64,000 bases of DNA from Collimonas fungivorans (GTDB taxonomy: Bacteria > Pseudomonadota > Gammaproteobacteria > Burkholderiales > Burkholderiaceae_D). A program made the position numbers and the translations under genes. A model generated the notes under the pieces. It saw nothing but the letters and a program-made list of their open reading frames with translations, was not told the origin of the DNA and ran no database searches. Numbering within the stretch: position 1 is the first letter of the stretch; every line of letters begins with the position of its first letter. The stretch covers positions 3,348,001 through 3,412,000 of the forward strand of contig NZ_CP013232.1 of the NCBI RefSeq assembly GCF_001584145.1. Direction: 5' to 3'. This document shows, piece by piece, positions 26,367 through 37,570 of the stretch.

Positions 26367-26443
26367 TGGCGGAGTGGACGGGACTCGAACCCGCGACCCC
26401 CGGCGTGACAGGCCGGTATTCTAACCAGCTGAACTACCACTCC
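26367..26443 (-). tRNA. tRNA-Asp (GTC)
   Basis: A 77-base cloverleaf on the minus strand starts GGAGTGGTAGTTCAGCTGG. The anticodon loop is CTGTCAC (anticodon GTC), the T arm is GGGTTCGAGTCCC, and a 3' CCA is encoded. The acceptor stem GGAGTGG/CCACTCC pairs perfectly. It lies between hupB and ppiD. Confidence 0.96.
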
Positions 26444-26616
26444 TAAAACTGCTTACAAATCTCAGTTGACCTCGAAAACCTACTGCGCGGCCCAATCTCG
26501 GTACTGCGATGCTCACCGTGCTTTCGCACGCCTCCGCTTCTCCTACCGACCTTGGGTCGCTCGCTACGGTTTTGCAAGGCCCACTTATTTGGCGTTTGTC
26601 ACCACGCCAAAAGACG

Positions 26617-26889
26617 CTAGTTTACAGCATCTTTCAACGCTTTGCCAGGCTTAAATTTAGGAACTTTCGCTGCCTTGATCTTAATTGCCTCTCCGGTGCG
26701 CGGATTGCGGCCGGTGCGCGCTGCGCGTTTGCCTACCGAGAACGTGCCGAAGCCGACCAGGGTTACTGAGCCGTTCTTTTTCAAAGTGGTTTTAACTGCG
26801 GCAATCACTGCATCCAATGCGCGGGTCGACGCGGCTTTGGAAATGTCTGCTGACTTGGCGATGTGATCGATTAATTCGGTTTTGTTCAC
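26617..26889 (-). CDS. hupB: DNA-binding protein HU-beta
   Basis: Nucleoid protein HU, 90 residues, the exact family length. It binds and bends DNA as a dimer. The sequence starts [21 protein letters not shown] and contains the signature [23 protein letters not shown], the DNA-binding arm with its conserved NPRTG. It ends [13 protein letters not shown]. The start is GTG at 26889, set by the family N-terminus and by GAGGGGGC just upstream; a longer ATG form from 26955 is spurious. It follows lon, as in most proteobacteria, but has its own promoter and lies beyond a lon terminator. Confidence 0.97.
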   Translation of the reverse strand: MNKTELIDHIAKSADISKAASTRALDAVIAAVKTTLKKNGSVTLVGFGTFSVGKRAARTGRNPRTGEAIKIKAAKVPKFKPGKALKDAVN

Positions 26890-26989
26890 TGAAGCCCCCT
26901 CACATGAATTGAAATTCGAGATGATGCTTGTTCCGCATTTTGTGCGAAAAATCATCGCAGATGGACTGCAGAAAAAAATCTGCAGCTGG

Positions 26990-27019
26990 TATTAAACAAG
27001 CCACAAAGCCTTGTGTCAA
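26990..27019 (-). promoter_or_regulatory. Sigma-70-type promoter for hupB
   Basis: On the minus strand, a perfect -35 TTGACA (27014-27019) is separated by 18 bases from TTAATA (26990-26995). It lies about 100 bases before the hupB GTG. The leader then contains an inverted repeat CTGCAG/CTGCAG around a T run at 26967-26986. Confidence 0.6.
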
Positions 27020-27097
27020 GCGGTTTGCCGGGGATATGGGAAGGTTTAACCTGATTTTACAAACTTGATATATTCAACATTAAATATACCCGCGAAT

Positions 27098-27127
27098 AAA
27101 AAAAAGCGCTCTTGCGAGCGCTTTTTT
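27098..27127 (-). terminator. Terminator after lon
   Basis: The perfect hairpin AAAAGCGCTC-TTGC-GAGCGCTTTT is flanked by A and T runs, about 55 bases 3' of the lon stop. It separates lon from hupB. Confidence 0.85.
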
Positions 27128-27181
27128 ACGAACAGGAATCAGACCGGCGAATTCGATAGCTTATCCGAACCCGCCGCGGGC

Positions 27182-29593
27182 TTAGTGCTTGACCACGCTA
27201 GGATCAGTCTTCTCGCTGCTCTTGGCGACGCTTGCATCAAGCACTGCTTCCTCGTCGGTCAGAGGCACTGGCTGACGCTCCAGGGCAATCTCCAATACCT
27301 TGTCGATCCAGCGCACCGGCACGATTTCCAGCTTGTTCTTGACGTTGTCCGGAATCTCGGCCAGGTCCTTCACATTCTGCTCTGGAATCAACACCGTCTT
27401 GATGCCGCCGCGATGCGCCGCCAACAGTTTTTCCTTCAGGCCGCCGATAGGCAGGACTTCGCCGCGCAAGGTGATTTCACCCGTCATGGCGACATCTGCC
27501 CGCACCGGAATCCCGGTGAAGATCGAAACCAGGGCGGTCGTCATGCCGACGCCGGCCGACGGTCCGTCCTTCGGCGTTGCACCTTCCGGCACGTGGATAT
27601 GGATATCGCTCTTTTCGAACGCCTCGCCCCGGATGCCCAGTTTCGCGGCGCGGCTGCGCATCACCGTACGCGCTGCCTCGATCGATTCCTTCATCACATC
27701 GCCCAAGGTGCCGGTACGGATGATCGCACCTTTGCCCGGCATCTTGACGGCTTCGATGGTCAGCAGTTCGCCGCCCACTTCAGTCCATGCCAGGCCGACC
27801 ACCTGGCCGATCTGATTTTCTTTTTCGGCGACGCCGAAGTCGAAGCGCCGCACACCGAGGAATTTATCGATGTTCTTGGAGGTGACCGCGACCTTCTTCT
27901 CTTGCTTCTTCAACAGCAGCAGCTTCACTACCTTGCGGCAGATCTTGGAGATTTCCCGTTCCAACGAACGCACACCCGCTTCACGCGTGTAGTAACGGAT
28001 GATGTCGCGGATCGCGCCTTCAGCCAGGCTGATTTCCTCGACCTTCAAACCATTGTTCTTGATTTGCTTAGGCAGCAGGTAACGCAGCGCGATGTTGGTC
28101 TTTTCGTCTTCGGTGTAGCCGGACAAACGGATTACTTCCATCCGGTCCAGCAGCGCCGGCGGGATGTTGAAGGAATTCGAAGTCGCCACGAACATCACGT
28201 CCGACAAATCGAAATCGACTTCGATGTAATGGTCCGAGAAGGTATGGTTCTGCTCGGGATCCAGCACCTCCAGCAGGGCCGAAGACGGATCGCCGCGGAA
28301 ATCCATGCCGAGCTTGTCGATTTCGTCCAGCAGGAACAGCGGATTGCGCACCCCGACCTTGGCCAGGCTTTGCAATATCTTGCCTGGCATGGAGCCGATG
28401 TAGGTACGGCGATGGCCGCGGATCTCGGCTTCGTCGCGCACGCCGCCCAGGGCCATCCGCACGAATTTGCGGTTGGTGGCGCGGGCGATCGACTGCCCCA
28501 GCGAAGTTTTACCCACGCCCGGAGGACCGACGAAACACAGGATCGGCGCCTTCAGCTTGTCGACACGCTGTTGCACGGCAAGATATTCCAGGATGCGTTC
28601 TTTAACTTTATCAAGGCCGTAGTGGTCGCCTTCCAGCACTTTTTCAGCATTGCCCAGTTCGTTGTTGACCTTGGATTTTTTCTTCCAAGGCAAGCCGACC
28701 AGCGTATCGATGTAGTTGCGCACCACGGTCGCTTCGGCTGACATCGGCGACATCAGTTTCAGCTTCTTCAACTCGCTCTGCGCCTTTTCCAGCGCTTCCT
28801 TAGGCATCTTGGCAGACAGGATCTTCTTTTCCAGCTCTTCCAGGTCCGCGCCTTCTTCGCCTTCGCCCAACTCCTTCTGGATCGCCTTGACCTGCTCGTT
28901 CAAGTAGTATTCGCGCTGCGATTTTTCCATCTGGCGCTTGACGCGGCCGCGGATGCGTTTCTCGACTTGCAAGATATCCAGTTCGCCTTCGAGCTGGCCC
29001 AGCAGGTGCTCGTAACGCTTGGCGATATTGAAGATTTCCAGGATCACCTGCTTTTGCTCGAGCTTCAGCGGCAAGTGCGCGGCGATGGTGTCGGCCAGGC
29101 GGCCGGCGTCATCGATGCCGGACAGCGAAGTCAGGATCTCAGGCGGGATCTTCTTGTTCAGTTTGACGTACTGGTCGAATTGCTGAACGATGGCGCGACG
29201 CATCGCTTCCACCTCGGCTTCGTCGCCCAGTTCGGATTCGACCGGCGTCAGGTCCGCTACAAAATGCGTGTCGAGCTCGCTGATGTGATGGATGCGCGCA
29301 CGTTGCGCCCCTTCCACCAGTACCTTGACGGTGCCGTCGGGCAGTTTCAGCATTTGCAAGATATTGGCGACGCAGCCGATTTCATAAATATCGTCCGGCG
29401 ACGGTTCGTCCTTGGCGGCGGCCTTCTGGGCGGCAAGCATGATGCTCTTGCCCTGCTCCATGGCAGCTTCAAGCGCCTTGATCGACTTTGGGCGACCGAC
29501 GAACAATGGAATCACCATATGCGGGAATACCACCACATCCCGTAAAGGCAACAGAGGCAACTGAGTTTGTTCAGTAAATGTAGAAGTCGTCAT
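27182..29593 (-). CDS. lon: ATP-dependent protease Lon
   Basis: Lon protease, about 803 residues, a hexameric AAA+ serine protease degrading damaged and regulatory proteins. It has an N-terminal substrate-binding domain (LPLLPLRDVVVFPHMVIPLFVGR), the AAA+ module with Walker A GPPGVGKTSLG and Walker B FLLDEIDKLG, and a C-terminal protease domain. The catalytic Ser is in PKDGPSAGVGMT and the catalytic Lys in LPIGGLKEKLLAAHRGG. The ATG at 29593 gives the family N-terminus and has AGGG eight bases upstream; a start five codons earlier is less likely. It lies between clpX and hupB. Confidence 0.97.
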   Translation of the reverse strand: MTTSTFTEQTQLPLLPLRDVVVFPHMVIPLFVGRPKSIKALEAAMEQGKSIMLAAQKAAAKDEPSPDDIYEIGCVANILQMLKLPDGTVKVLVEGAQRARIHHISELDTHFVADLTPVESELGDEAEVEAMRRAIVQQFDQYVKLNKKIPPEILTSLSGIDDAGRLADTIAAHLPLKLEQKQVILEIFNIAKRYEHLLGQLEGELDILQVEKRIRGRVKRQMEKSQREYYLNEQVKAIQKELGEGEEGADLEELEKKILSAKMPKEALEKAQSELKKLKLMSPMSAEATVVRNYIDTLVGLPWKKKSKVNNELGNAEKVLEGDHYGLDKVKERILEYLAVQQRVDKLKAPILCFVGPPGVGKTSLGQSIARATNRKFVRMALGGVRDEAEIRGHRRTYIGSMPGKILQSLAKVGVRNPLFLLDEIDKLGMDFRGDPSSALLEVLDPEQNHTFSDHYIEVDFDLSDVMFVATSNSFNIPPALLDRMEVIRLSGYTEDEKTNIALRYLLPKQIKNNGLKVEEISLAEGAIRDIIRYYTREAGVRSLEREISKICRKVVKLLLLKKQEKKVAVTSKNIDKFLGVRRFDFGVAEKENQIGQVVGLAWTEVGGELLTIEAVKMPGKGAIIRTGTLGDVMKESIEAARTVMRSRAAKLGIRGEAFEKSDIHIHVPEGATPKDGPSAGVGMTTALVSIFTGIPVRADVAMTGEITLRGEVLPIGGLKEKLLAAHRGGIKTVLIPEQNVKDLAEIPDNVKNKLEIVPVRWIDKVLEIALERQPVPLTDEEAVLDASVAKSSEKTDPSVVKH

Positions 29594-29916
29594 GGTGAGC
29601 CCTATCAAAAAATCTTATTAATGATGTTGGCACGAGTGGCCGAAACTCAAGCCCCGGTTTCAACAATAAATCACCACTTCTATTTGTAACTAGCAACTAG
29701 TTTGCGATGGCCAATAAAAAAGCCACACGCGAAGGTAACTTCGGGTGGCTTTGCGATTGAAGCCGAATCGTATGTTTTGGCAAATTGTACTACTTTTGGC
29801 CCAAAAACCTGCTTAAACCCCTGCTTTTTACATGGCTTTACAAATTTCAGGGGTTTATGCCGCCGCCGGCGGCCGGCCCTTTGCACGGCCGGCCCGGCCA
29901 GTCAAGCGCCACCGTC
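29594..29916. other. lon-clpX intergenic region
   Basis: This 323-base gap holds the lon leader (roughly 29594-29710), the clpX terminator near 29735, and a very GC-rich palindromic stretch at about 29860-29900 (GGCCGGCC on both sides of TTTGCAC). I looked for a heat-shock sigma-32 promoter in front of lon and found no convincing pair of elements. I see no gene here. Confidence 0.5.
29715..29752 (-). terminator. Terminator after clpX
   Basis: On the minus strand, AAAGCCACCCGAAG pairs with CTTCGCGTGTGGCTTT across a GTTAC-type loop (one bulge region) and is followed by six T residues. It ends the clpP-clpX transcript before lon. Confidence 0.75.
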
Positions 29917-31185
<1,269 letters not shown>

Positions 31186-31300
31186 AAAGGCAGAGTTTAA
31201 GTAAAACTATAGAGGGTGGACCACAGCATTGATTCGCGGTATTGATTTTATCTTACCCGCGAAATCCGGATTCGTCACGCCTGGGCGATTTTTGAAAAGC

Positions 31301-31331
31301 AAAACGCCCGTACCTTTGGGGCCGGCGTTTT
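31301..31331 (-). terminator. Possible terminator or attenuator between clpP and clpX
   Basis: The inverted repeat AAAACGCC...GGCGTTTT has about 15 loop bases that include further GC pairing. On the minus strand it is followed by four T residues only, so it may reduce rather than stop transcription into clpX. Confidence 0.5.
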
Positions 31332-31347
31332 ATTCGTTACGCAGCAA

Positions 31348-31973
31348 TCAAGCCCGTGTCGCCAGGACTTTATCAATCAAGCCATATTCCACAGCAGCAT
31401 CCGCGGACATGAAATTGTCACGGTCCGTATCCTTGCTGATCTGGTCAATGCTTCTGCCCGTCTTGTCCGCCAGGATGCCGTTCAGGCGCTCGCGCAGGTA
31501 CAGGATTTCACGCGCCTGGATTTCGATATCCGAGGCTTGGCCTTGGCGCCGCCCAGAGGCTGGTGAATCATGATGCGCGAGTTAGGCAGCGAGAAACGCT
31601 TGCCCTTGGCGCCTGCAGCCAGCAGGAAAGCGCCCATCGAGGCCGCCATGCCGGTGCACAAGGTGGAGACTTCCGGCTTGACGAACTGCATCGTATCGTA
31701 AATCGCCATGCCGGCAGACACCGAACCGCCAGGAGAATTGATATATAAAGAAATATCCTTATCAGGATTTTCGCTTTCCAGGAACAGCAGTTGCGCCACC
31801 ACCAGGTTGGCAGTCTGGTCGTTGACCGGACCTACCAGGAAAATGATGCGCTCGCGCAGCAGGCGCGAATAGATGTCATAGGAACGCTCGCCGCGGCCAC
31901 TCTGCTCAATCACGATAGGCACCATGCCAAGCATGTCAGTATCCAGTGCCGAATTACGATTAAAGCCTGTCAT
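31348..31973 (-). CDS. clpP: ATP-dependent Clp protease proteolytic subunit ClpP, frameshifted in this sequence
   Basis: ClpP serine protease core. The first 145 or so residues read correctly: [23 protein letters not shown], the nucleophile in [16 protein letters not shown], and the His in [11 protein letters not shown]. After GGAKAK the frame is lost. In the next frame the family sequence resumes ([19 protein letters not shown] and onwards) and ends [12 protein letters not shown] at 31348. One missing base in the GGCC run at 31539-31542 explains it; restored, the protein has 208 residues, normal for ClpP. As sequenced, the product would lose the catalytic Asp and the handle helix. Gene order tig-clpP-clpX is the standard one. 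Sequence error is likelier than loss. Confidence 0.92.
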
Positions 31974-32058
31974 ATTTTTCCTTATGGAGAGCGCTCAAAA
32001 CTTAATCAAACCACCGAACCGGTCCAGGCTTGCGGCCTGGACCGTGGATATTGCCAGA

Positions 32059-33411
32059 TTAAGCTTGTTGCCCGTTGTTGCTCATTAATTCATCGAATGC
32101 GACCGACTTTTCAGTCACTTTCGATTTGCCCATCACATAGTTAACGACGTTTTCTTCCAAAACAAGGGCTTCGACCTCTGCCAGGCGGCGGCGATCGCTG
32201 AAATAATATTTCAGGACTTGTTGCGGGTCTTCGTAGCTTTGCGCAAAGTCTTCGACTTGGGCTTTGACTTGCTCTGGCGTTGCCTGCAACTGGTTTTCCT
32301 TGACCACTTCGGCCAGGATCAGGCCCAGGCGTACGCGACGCTCGGCCTGGGCTGTGAACAGCTCCGGCGGGAACGGCATGTCGTTGACCTTCATGCCGCG
32401 CTGCGCCATGTCCTGGCGGGTCATTTCAACCAGGCGTTCGACGTCCTGGTCGACCAGCGCTTTCGGCACTTCCAGGTCGCTGACCTTGATCAGCGCATCC
32501 ATCACGCTGTCTTTGTTCTTGGCCTTGACGCGGGAACCGACTTCACGCTCCAGGTTGAGCTTGATGTCAGCGCGCATCTTGGTCAGGTCGCCGTCTTCGA
32601 TGCCCAGCGATTTTGCAAATTCGGCGTCGACTTCCGGCAGGTGCGCCCATTCCAGCTTCTTCAGCGTGATGGTGAATTCCGCAGTCTTGCCGGCCACGTC
32701 CTTGCCATGGTAATCGGCAGGGAAAGCCAGTTCAAAAGTCTTGGCTTCGCCGACTTTCAGGCCGACGGTCGCGGCTTCGAACTCAGGCAGCATGCGGCCT
32801 TCGCCCAGCACGTAAGCGTAGTCATCGGCTTTGCCGCCCTGGAATTCAACGCCGTCGATCTTGCCGACGAAATCGACCGTCACGCGGTCGCCGTTCTTGG
32901 CTGTGAGGTCGCTGCCGCCATCGCCGTGCGCGCCTTGCTCGCCCTTGACGTGGTAGTGCACGCGCTGCTTGCGCAGGATGTCGATGGTCTTGTCGATTTC
33001 GGCATCGCTGACTTCAGCCTTGGTCTTTTCGACTTCAACGCTGGTCAGGTCGCCGATCTTGACTTCAGGATAGATTTCGAAAGTGGCATCGAACGCCAGC
33101 GTGCCTTCAGCCACGCCTTCGCTGTTCTTTGGCTCGATCTTCGGGTAACCGGCAACGCGCAGGTTGTTTTCGTTGGCAGCGGTGTTGAAGGCATTGCCGA
33201 CCTTGTCGTTCAGCACTTCGGTTTCGACCTGGTAGCCGTATTGTGCAGCGACCATCTTCATCGGCACTTTACCTGGGCGGAAGCCAGGCGCTTTTGCGGT
33301 GCGGGCGCGGACCTTCAGGCGCTTTTCGACTTCGGTTTGCACTTCGCTCACAGCGATTGTGAGGGTCAGGCGGCGTTCAAGTTTATCCAGAGTTTCGACT
33401 GCAGTTGCCAT
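32059..33411 (-). CDS. tig: Trigger factor
   Basis: Ribosome-associated chaperone and prolyl isomerase, 450 residues. The N-terminal ribosome-binding domain contains the signature [14 protein letters not shown], whose FRxGxxP loop docks on ribosomal protein L23. The FKBP-like domain is in the middle ([39 protein letters not shown] in parts). The C-terminal helical chaperone arms follow. It is first in the tig-clpP-clpX series on this strand, with an 85-base gap before clpP. Confidence 0.97.
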   Translation of the reverse strand: MATAVETLDKLERRLTLTIAVSEVQTEVEKRLKVRARTAKAPGFRPGKVPMKMVAAQYGYQVETEVLNDKVGNAFNTAANENNLRVAGYPKIEPKNSEGVAEGTLAFDATFEIYPEVKIGDLTSVEVEKTKAEVSDAEIDKTIDILRKQRVHYHVKGEQGAHGDGGSDLTAKNGDRVTVDFVGKIDGVEFQGGKADDYAYVLGEGRMLPEFEAATVGLKVGEAKTFELAFPADYHGKDVAGKTAEFTITLKKLEWAHLPEVDAEFAKSLGIEDGDLTKMRADIKLNLEREVGSRVKAKNKDSVMDALIKVSDLEVPKALVDQDVERLVEMTRQDMAQRGMKVNDMPFPPELFTAQAERRVRLGLILAEVVKENQLQATPEQVKAQVEDFAQSYEDPQQVLKYYFSDRRRLAEVEALVLEENVVNYVMGKSKVTEKSVAFDELMSNNGQQA

Positions 33412-33582
33412 GTGGATCGTCCAAAAATTAAAAATTCCGTGGTGCGGCTAAGGTCAATGCGGGGTAAAACGATGAAATGTTGTCATTTCCACCCCAACCC
33501 TGCCGCGCTAAAGTCCGATATTCTATACGTAAAACAGGCCGTTGCGCCAAAACGCATCGCTCCGCACAGGCAATAAACCCGC

Positions 33583-34086
33583 TTATTTGAGCGGAATCGG
33601 GCTGCCGGGAGGCACCGGCACCGCGGTAACGCTGTTTTGCGGGCTGCCGTCGACCAGCTTATCCGAATAGGTCAGGTAAACCAGTGTATTCCGCTTCGGA
33701 TCGACCAGCCGCACAATATGCAGGCGCTTGAACAGCACCGACATGCGCTCGGTAAATACGTCTTCCTGCAGCGGCAGCTTGGCGCTGAACTGCACTGCGC
33801 CGACCTGGCGGCAGGCGATCGAGGCTTCCGCCCTGTCCTCCGCCAGCCCGACCGTGCCTTTGACGCCGCCGGTGCGTGCGCGCGACACATAACAGGTCAC
33901 GCCCTGCACCTTGGGATCGTCGTAAGCCTCGACCACCACCCGGTCATTGCGCCCGACCCAGCGGAACGCGGTGCTTACCTCGCCCACCTGTTCCGACGCC
34001 GCCTGCGCTTCAGATGCCGCACCGCCAACGATTGCCGCAAGACCAAGCAAGGCCAAGCTCTTCCATGCCAGGGATTTTGTACGCAT
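33583..34086 (-). CDS. creA: CreA family protein
   Basis: Predicted periplasmic protein of 167 residues in the CreA family, which is conserved but of unknown function. It has a signal peptide (MRTKSLAWKSLALLGLAAIVGGAASEAQA), then GEVSTAFRWVGRNDRVVVEAYDDPKVQGVTCYVSRARTGG in pieces, and ASIACRQVG, the two CreA cysteine regions. The ATG at 34086 follows GGAG and opens the signal peptide; the longer start at 34131 is not needed. No creBC two-component genes are nearby, so it is unlinked to that regulon here. Confidence 0.92.
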   Translation of the reverse strand: MRTKSLAWKSLALLGLAAIVGGAASEAQAASEQVGEVSTAFRWVGRNDRVVVEAYDDPKVQGVTCYVSRARTGGVKGTVGLAEDRAEASIACRQVGAVQFSAKLPLQEDVFTERMSVLFKRLHIVRLVDPKRNTLVYLTYSDKLVDGSPQNSVTAVPVPPGSPIPLK

Positions 34087-34171
34087 ATTTACTCCAGGAA
34101 AGAACACGATTGTATGTCGAACAACCCGCATGCCGCTTCAATGTAAACTTCGATGCAAATAAAACGGGCGT

Positions 34172-34198
34172 AAAAAAACCCTCGTCAGAGGGTTCTTA
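34172..34198 (-). terminator. Terminator after tRNA-Leu
   Basis: On the minus strand, AACCCTC-TGAC-GAGGGTT is followed by a run of seven T residues, about 35 bases beyond the tRNA. Confidence 0.85.
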
Positions 34199-34232
34199 GA
34201 TGCCCAGCCAGTCTTCAACATACCGACACAGC

Positions 34233-34319
34233 TGGTGCGACCGAGAGGACTCGAACCTCCACAAGATTGCTCTCGACAGGACCTAAACCTGTTGCGTCTA
34301 CCAATTTCGCCACGGTCGC
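34233..34319 (-). tRNA. tRNA-Leu (TAG)
   Basis: An 87-base class II tRNA on the minus strand starts GCGACCGTGGCGAAATTGG. The anticodon loop is TTTAGGT (anticodon TAG). It has a long variable arm (GTCGAGAGCAATCTTGTG), T arm GAGGTTCGAGTCCTC, and encoded CCA. The acceptor stem GCGACCG/CGGTCGC pairs fully. Confidence 0.96.
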
Positions 34320-34447
34320 ATTTCCAACAAATACAGTGCAACCCCGCTCGGCAGGATTGGACAGCCCGCTATTCTACTGCAAGCCATCCGATATGGCGAG
34401 GGGTTGCCTGGCTTACTTGTCAATTTTCTCGCCAAATTCCCGCAAGC

Positions 34448-37400
34448 TCAGCCGTGGTTATCCGCACCGCTCTCCGGCTGCGGTTTCTTGACCCTGAACC
34501 AGGCCGCATACAGCGCCGGCAGGAACAGCAGGGTCAAGCCGGTCGCCACGATCAGGCCGCCCATGATCGCCACCGCCATCGGCCCCCAGAATACCGAACG
34601 CGACAAGGGAATCATCGCCAGCACCGCCGCCGCCGCGGTCAGCATGATCGGCCGGCAGCGCCGCACCGCCGATTCGACAATTGCATTCCATGGCGCCACG
34701 CCGTTGGCGATATCGTGCTCGATCTGGTCGATCAGGATCACCGAATTGCGGATGATCATGCCGAACAGTGCGATCACTCCCAGCTGGGCGACAAAACCGA
34801 ACGGCCGGTGCAGCAACAGTAGCGCCGCGGCCGCGCCCGCGACGCCGAGCGGCCCGGTCAGGAACACCAGCAAGGAGCGCGAAAAGCTATGCAGCTGCAG
34901 CATCAGCAAAGTGAAGATGATGAAAATCACCAGCGGCACATTGGCGGCGATCGAATCCTGCGCCTTGCCGCTGTCGTGGGCGGCGCCGGCGACGTCGATG
35001 ATATAACCCGGCGGCAGCTGCGCCCTGATCTTGTCGAGCTGCGGATCGATCTGGGCCGTCACGGTCGGCCCTTGCACGCCGTCGATCACGTCCGCCTGCA
35101 CCGTGATCGCCCAGTTGCGCCACTCGCGCCACACCACGCCCGGCTCCCACACCAGCTTGACGGTGGCGACCTGCGCCAGCGGCACCGACTTGCCGCTGGC
35201 GGTCGGCACATTGGCCTGGTTCAGGGCGTCGATGGTGGCCCGCTCATCCAGCGGCTGGCGCACCACGATATCGATCAGGCGATCGTGCTCGCGGTACTGG
35301 CCGATGGTGGTGCCGGTCAGCATGGTGTTGACCGTCTGCATCACGGTTTGCGAGCCGATGCCGAGGGTGCGCAACTTATCCTGGTCAAGGTCTATCCGCA
35401 GCACCTTGACCGATTCGTTCCAGTTATCGTTAAGGCCGATGATATTCGGATTGCCGTTCATGACGCTCTTGACCTGGTCGGCAATCGTCCTCACCTTGGC
35501 GGCATCGGTACCGCTGACCCGGAACTGCACCGCATACGGCACCGGCGGGCCGCTAGGCAACAGCTTGACGCGCCCGCGCACTTCCGGGAAACCATGCTTG
35601 AAGGCCTCGGTGATGCGCAGCCGCAATGCATCGCGCGACGCCAGGTCCTTGGTCAGCAGCACCAGCTGCGCCACATTGGTCTGCGGCAGGATCTGGTCGA
35701 GCGGCAGGTAAAAGCGCGGGCTGCCGCTGCCGACGTAAGTGGTCATGCTTTCCAGCTCGGGCGCGGCATGGATGTAGGCTTCGAATTTCTTGGCCTCGGC
35801 TTCGGTCGCGGCAAACGACGAACCCTCCGGCAGCCACAGCTCGATCATCAGCTCGGGCCGGCTGGAATCGGGGAAAAACTGCTCCTCGATAAACTTGAAG
35901 CCAAATACGCCTAGCGCAAACACCATCAAGGTCAAGGCGATGGTGGTCTTGCGCCACTCGACGCACCAGTTGACGGTGCGCCGCACGCGCGTATAGAACG
36001 GCGTATTGAACAATTCATGATGGCCGTCGGCGCCGGCCGCCGGCTTCACCTTCAGCAGCAGGAAGCCGATATAGGGTGTAAACAACACCGCCACCAGCCA
36101 GGAAATCAGCAAGGCCAGCGCATTCACCGAAAACATGGAAAAGGTGTATTCGCCGGCAGCCGACTTCGCCAGCCCAATGGGCAGGAAGCCGGCGGCAGTG
36201 ATCAAGGTCCCGGTCAGCATCGGCATCGCGGTAGAGGTATAGGCAAAGGTTGCCGCCTCCAGCCGCGACAAGCCCTCTTCCATCTTGCGCACCATCATTT
36301 CCACCGCGATGATGGCGTCGTCCACCAGCAAACCCAGGGCAATGATCAGCGCCCCCAGCGAGATCTTGTGCAGGTCGATGCTGAAGATGCTCATGAACAG
36401 GAACGTCACCGCCAGCACCAGCGGAATCGTCAGGGCCACCACCAGGCCGGGCCGGACGTCGATGCGGAACGGCTTGGTGTGGAAACCGAGCGACAGGAAA
36501 CTCACCGCCAGCACGATCAGCACCGCTTCCATCAAGGTCTTGAGGAATTCGTTGACCGATTCGGCGACGATTTTCGGCTGGTTCGAAACCCGCTCCAGGT
36601 CGATCCCGACCGGCAGCTTGGCCTTGATCTGGGCAGTCATCTTCTCCATGTCCTTGCCTAGCGAGATGATGTCGCCGCCCTTCGCCATCGAGACGCCGAG
36701 TCCGATCACTTCTTTGCCGTTGAAGCGCATCTTGGTCTGCGGCGGATCCTGGTATTCGCGTTTGACGACGGCGAAATCGCCTAGCCTGAAGGTGGTGTTG
36801 TTGGCCCGCAGCTGCAGGTTTTCCAGGTCCTTGGGCGACGCTAGCGCGCCGCTCACGCGGATCTGCAGGTTATCGGTAGCGGTCGCCAGCACGCCGGTCG
36901 ACTGCAAGGCGTTTTGCGCACTCAGCTGGTTGACGATGTCTTGCACAGTAATGCCCAGCTGCGAGAATTTTTTCTGCGAAAACTCGATGAAAATCTTTTC
37001 ATCCTGGACGCCGAACAGATCCACCTTGGCCACCGACGGCAAAGTCAGCAGCTGCTGGCGCACGAAATCGGCGTAGTCCTTGACGTCGGCATAATTGAAA
37101 CCGTCGCCCGAGACCGCAAAAATCGAGCCGTAGGTTTCACCGAATTCATCGTTGAAGAACGGCCCCACCACGCCTTGCGGCAGGGTCAGCTTGATGTCGT
37201 TGATCTTTTTGCGCACCTGGTACCAGGCGTCCGCCGTTTCCTTGGGCGGGGCCGATTCCTGCAAGGTCAGGATGATCAGCGTTTCGCCAGGCTTGGAATA
37301 ACTGCGGATAGTGTCGATATGCGGCGTTTCCTGCAGCTTCTTTTCCAGCTTGTCGGTGACCTGGTCAGCCATCTGCAGGGCGGTGGCGCCCGGCCACTGG

Positions 37401-37570
37401 GCCGACACCACCATCGCACGGAAGGTAAACGGCGGATCTTCATCCTGCCCCAGCCGGCCGTAGCTGAGGATGCCGCCGATCACCAGCACCACCATCAGGT
37501 AGCGTGTCAGCGGTATGTGTTCAAGCGCCCAACGCGAGAGATTAAAACCGCTCTTTTTGCCGTCGCTCAT
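34448..37570 (-). CDS. RND efflux transporter permease (AcrB-type fold)
   Basis: Inner-membrane resistance-nodulation-division pump of 1040 residues with the standard 12 membrane helices and two large periplasmic loops. The N-terminus (ALEHIPLTRYLMVVLVIGG), PGATALQMADQVTDKLEK, the central GLLVDDAIIAVEMMVRKMEEG with the proton-relay Asp residues in transmembrane helix 4, and the C-terminal FGMIIRNSVILIDQIEHDI are typical. It overlaps the adaptor gene by four bases. No outer-membrane factor gene follows, so a TolC-like protein must come from elsewhere. The drug range cannot be inferred; by eye it resembles the VexF/multidrug branch rather than metal pumps. Confidence 0.92.
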   Translation of the reverse strand: MSDGKKSGFNLSRWALEHIPLTRYLMVVLVIGGILSYGRLGQDEDPPFTFRAMVVSAQWPGATALQMADQVTDKLEKKLQETPHIDTIRSYSKPGETLIILTLQESAPPKETADAWYQVRKKINDIKLTLPQGVVGPFFNDEFGETYGSIFAVSGDGFNYADVKDYADFVRQQLLTLPSVAKVDLFGVQDEKIFIEFSQKKFSQLGITVQDIVNQLSAQNALQSTGVLATATDNLQIRVSGALASPKDLENLQLRANNTTFRLGDFAVVKREYQDPPQTKMRFNGKEVIGLGVSMAKGGDIISLGKDMEKMTAQIKAKLPVGIDLERVSNQPKIVAESVNEFLKTLMEAVLIVLAVSFLSLGFHTKPFRIDVRPGLVVALTIPLVLAVTFLFMSIFSIDLHKISLGALIIALGLLVDDAIIAVEMMVRKMEEGLSRLEAATFAYTSTAMPMLTGTLITAAGFLPIGLAKSAAGEYTFSMFSVNALALLISWLVAVLFTPYIGFLLLKVKPAAGADGHHELFNTPFYTRVRRTVNWCVEWRKTTIALTLMVFALGVFGFKFIEEQFFPDSSRPELMIELWLPEGSSFAATEAEAKKFEAYIHAAPELESMTTYVGSGSPRFYLPLDQILPQTNVAQLVLLTKDLASRDALRLRITEAFKHGFPEVRGRVKLLPSGPPVPYAVQFRVSGTDAAKVRTIADQVKSVMNGNPNIIGLNDNWNESVKVLRIDLDQDKLRTLGIGSQTVMQTVNTMLTGTTIGQYREHDRLIDIVVRQPLDERATIDALNQANVPTASGKSVPLAQVATVKLVWEPGVVWREWRNWAITVQADVIDGVQGPTVTAQIDPQLDKIRAQLPPGYIIDVAGAAHDSGKAQDSIAANVPLVIFIIFTLLMLQLHSFSRSLLVFLTGPLGVAGAAAALLLLHRPFGFVAQLGVIALFGMIIRNSVILIDQIEHDIANGVAPWNAIVESAVRRCRPIMLTAAAAVLAMIPLSRSVFWGPMAVAIMGGLIVATGLTLLFLPALYAAWFRVKKPQPESGADNHG

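Noticed and set aside
26466..26769. Small plus-strand frames beside tRNA-Asp and hupB
   Set aside because: They overlap hupB in antisense or lack a ribosome binding site; the 170-base gap shows no gene.
27065..28741. Long plus-strand frames across lon and clpX (also 29785-31200)
   Set aside because: Both are antisense to intact, strongly conserved genes and resemble no family.
29609..29710. Heat-shock sigma-32 promoter for lon
   Set aside because: TTGAAA- and CTTGAG-like pieces occur, but no correctly spaced CCCCAT-type -10 was found.
31530..31550. Programmed ribosomal frameshift in clpP
   Set aside because: No slippery heptamer or downstream structure is apparent and ClpP is not known to be made that way; a missing base is simpler.
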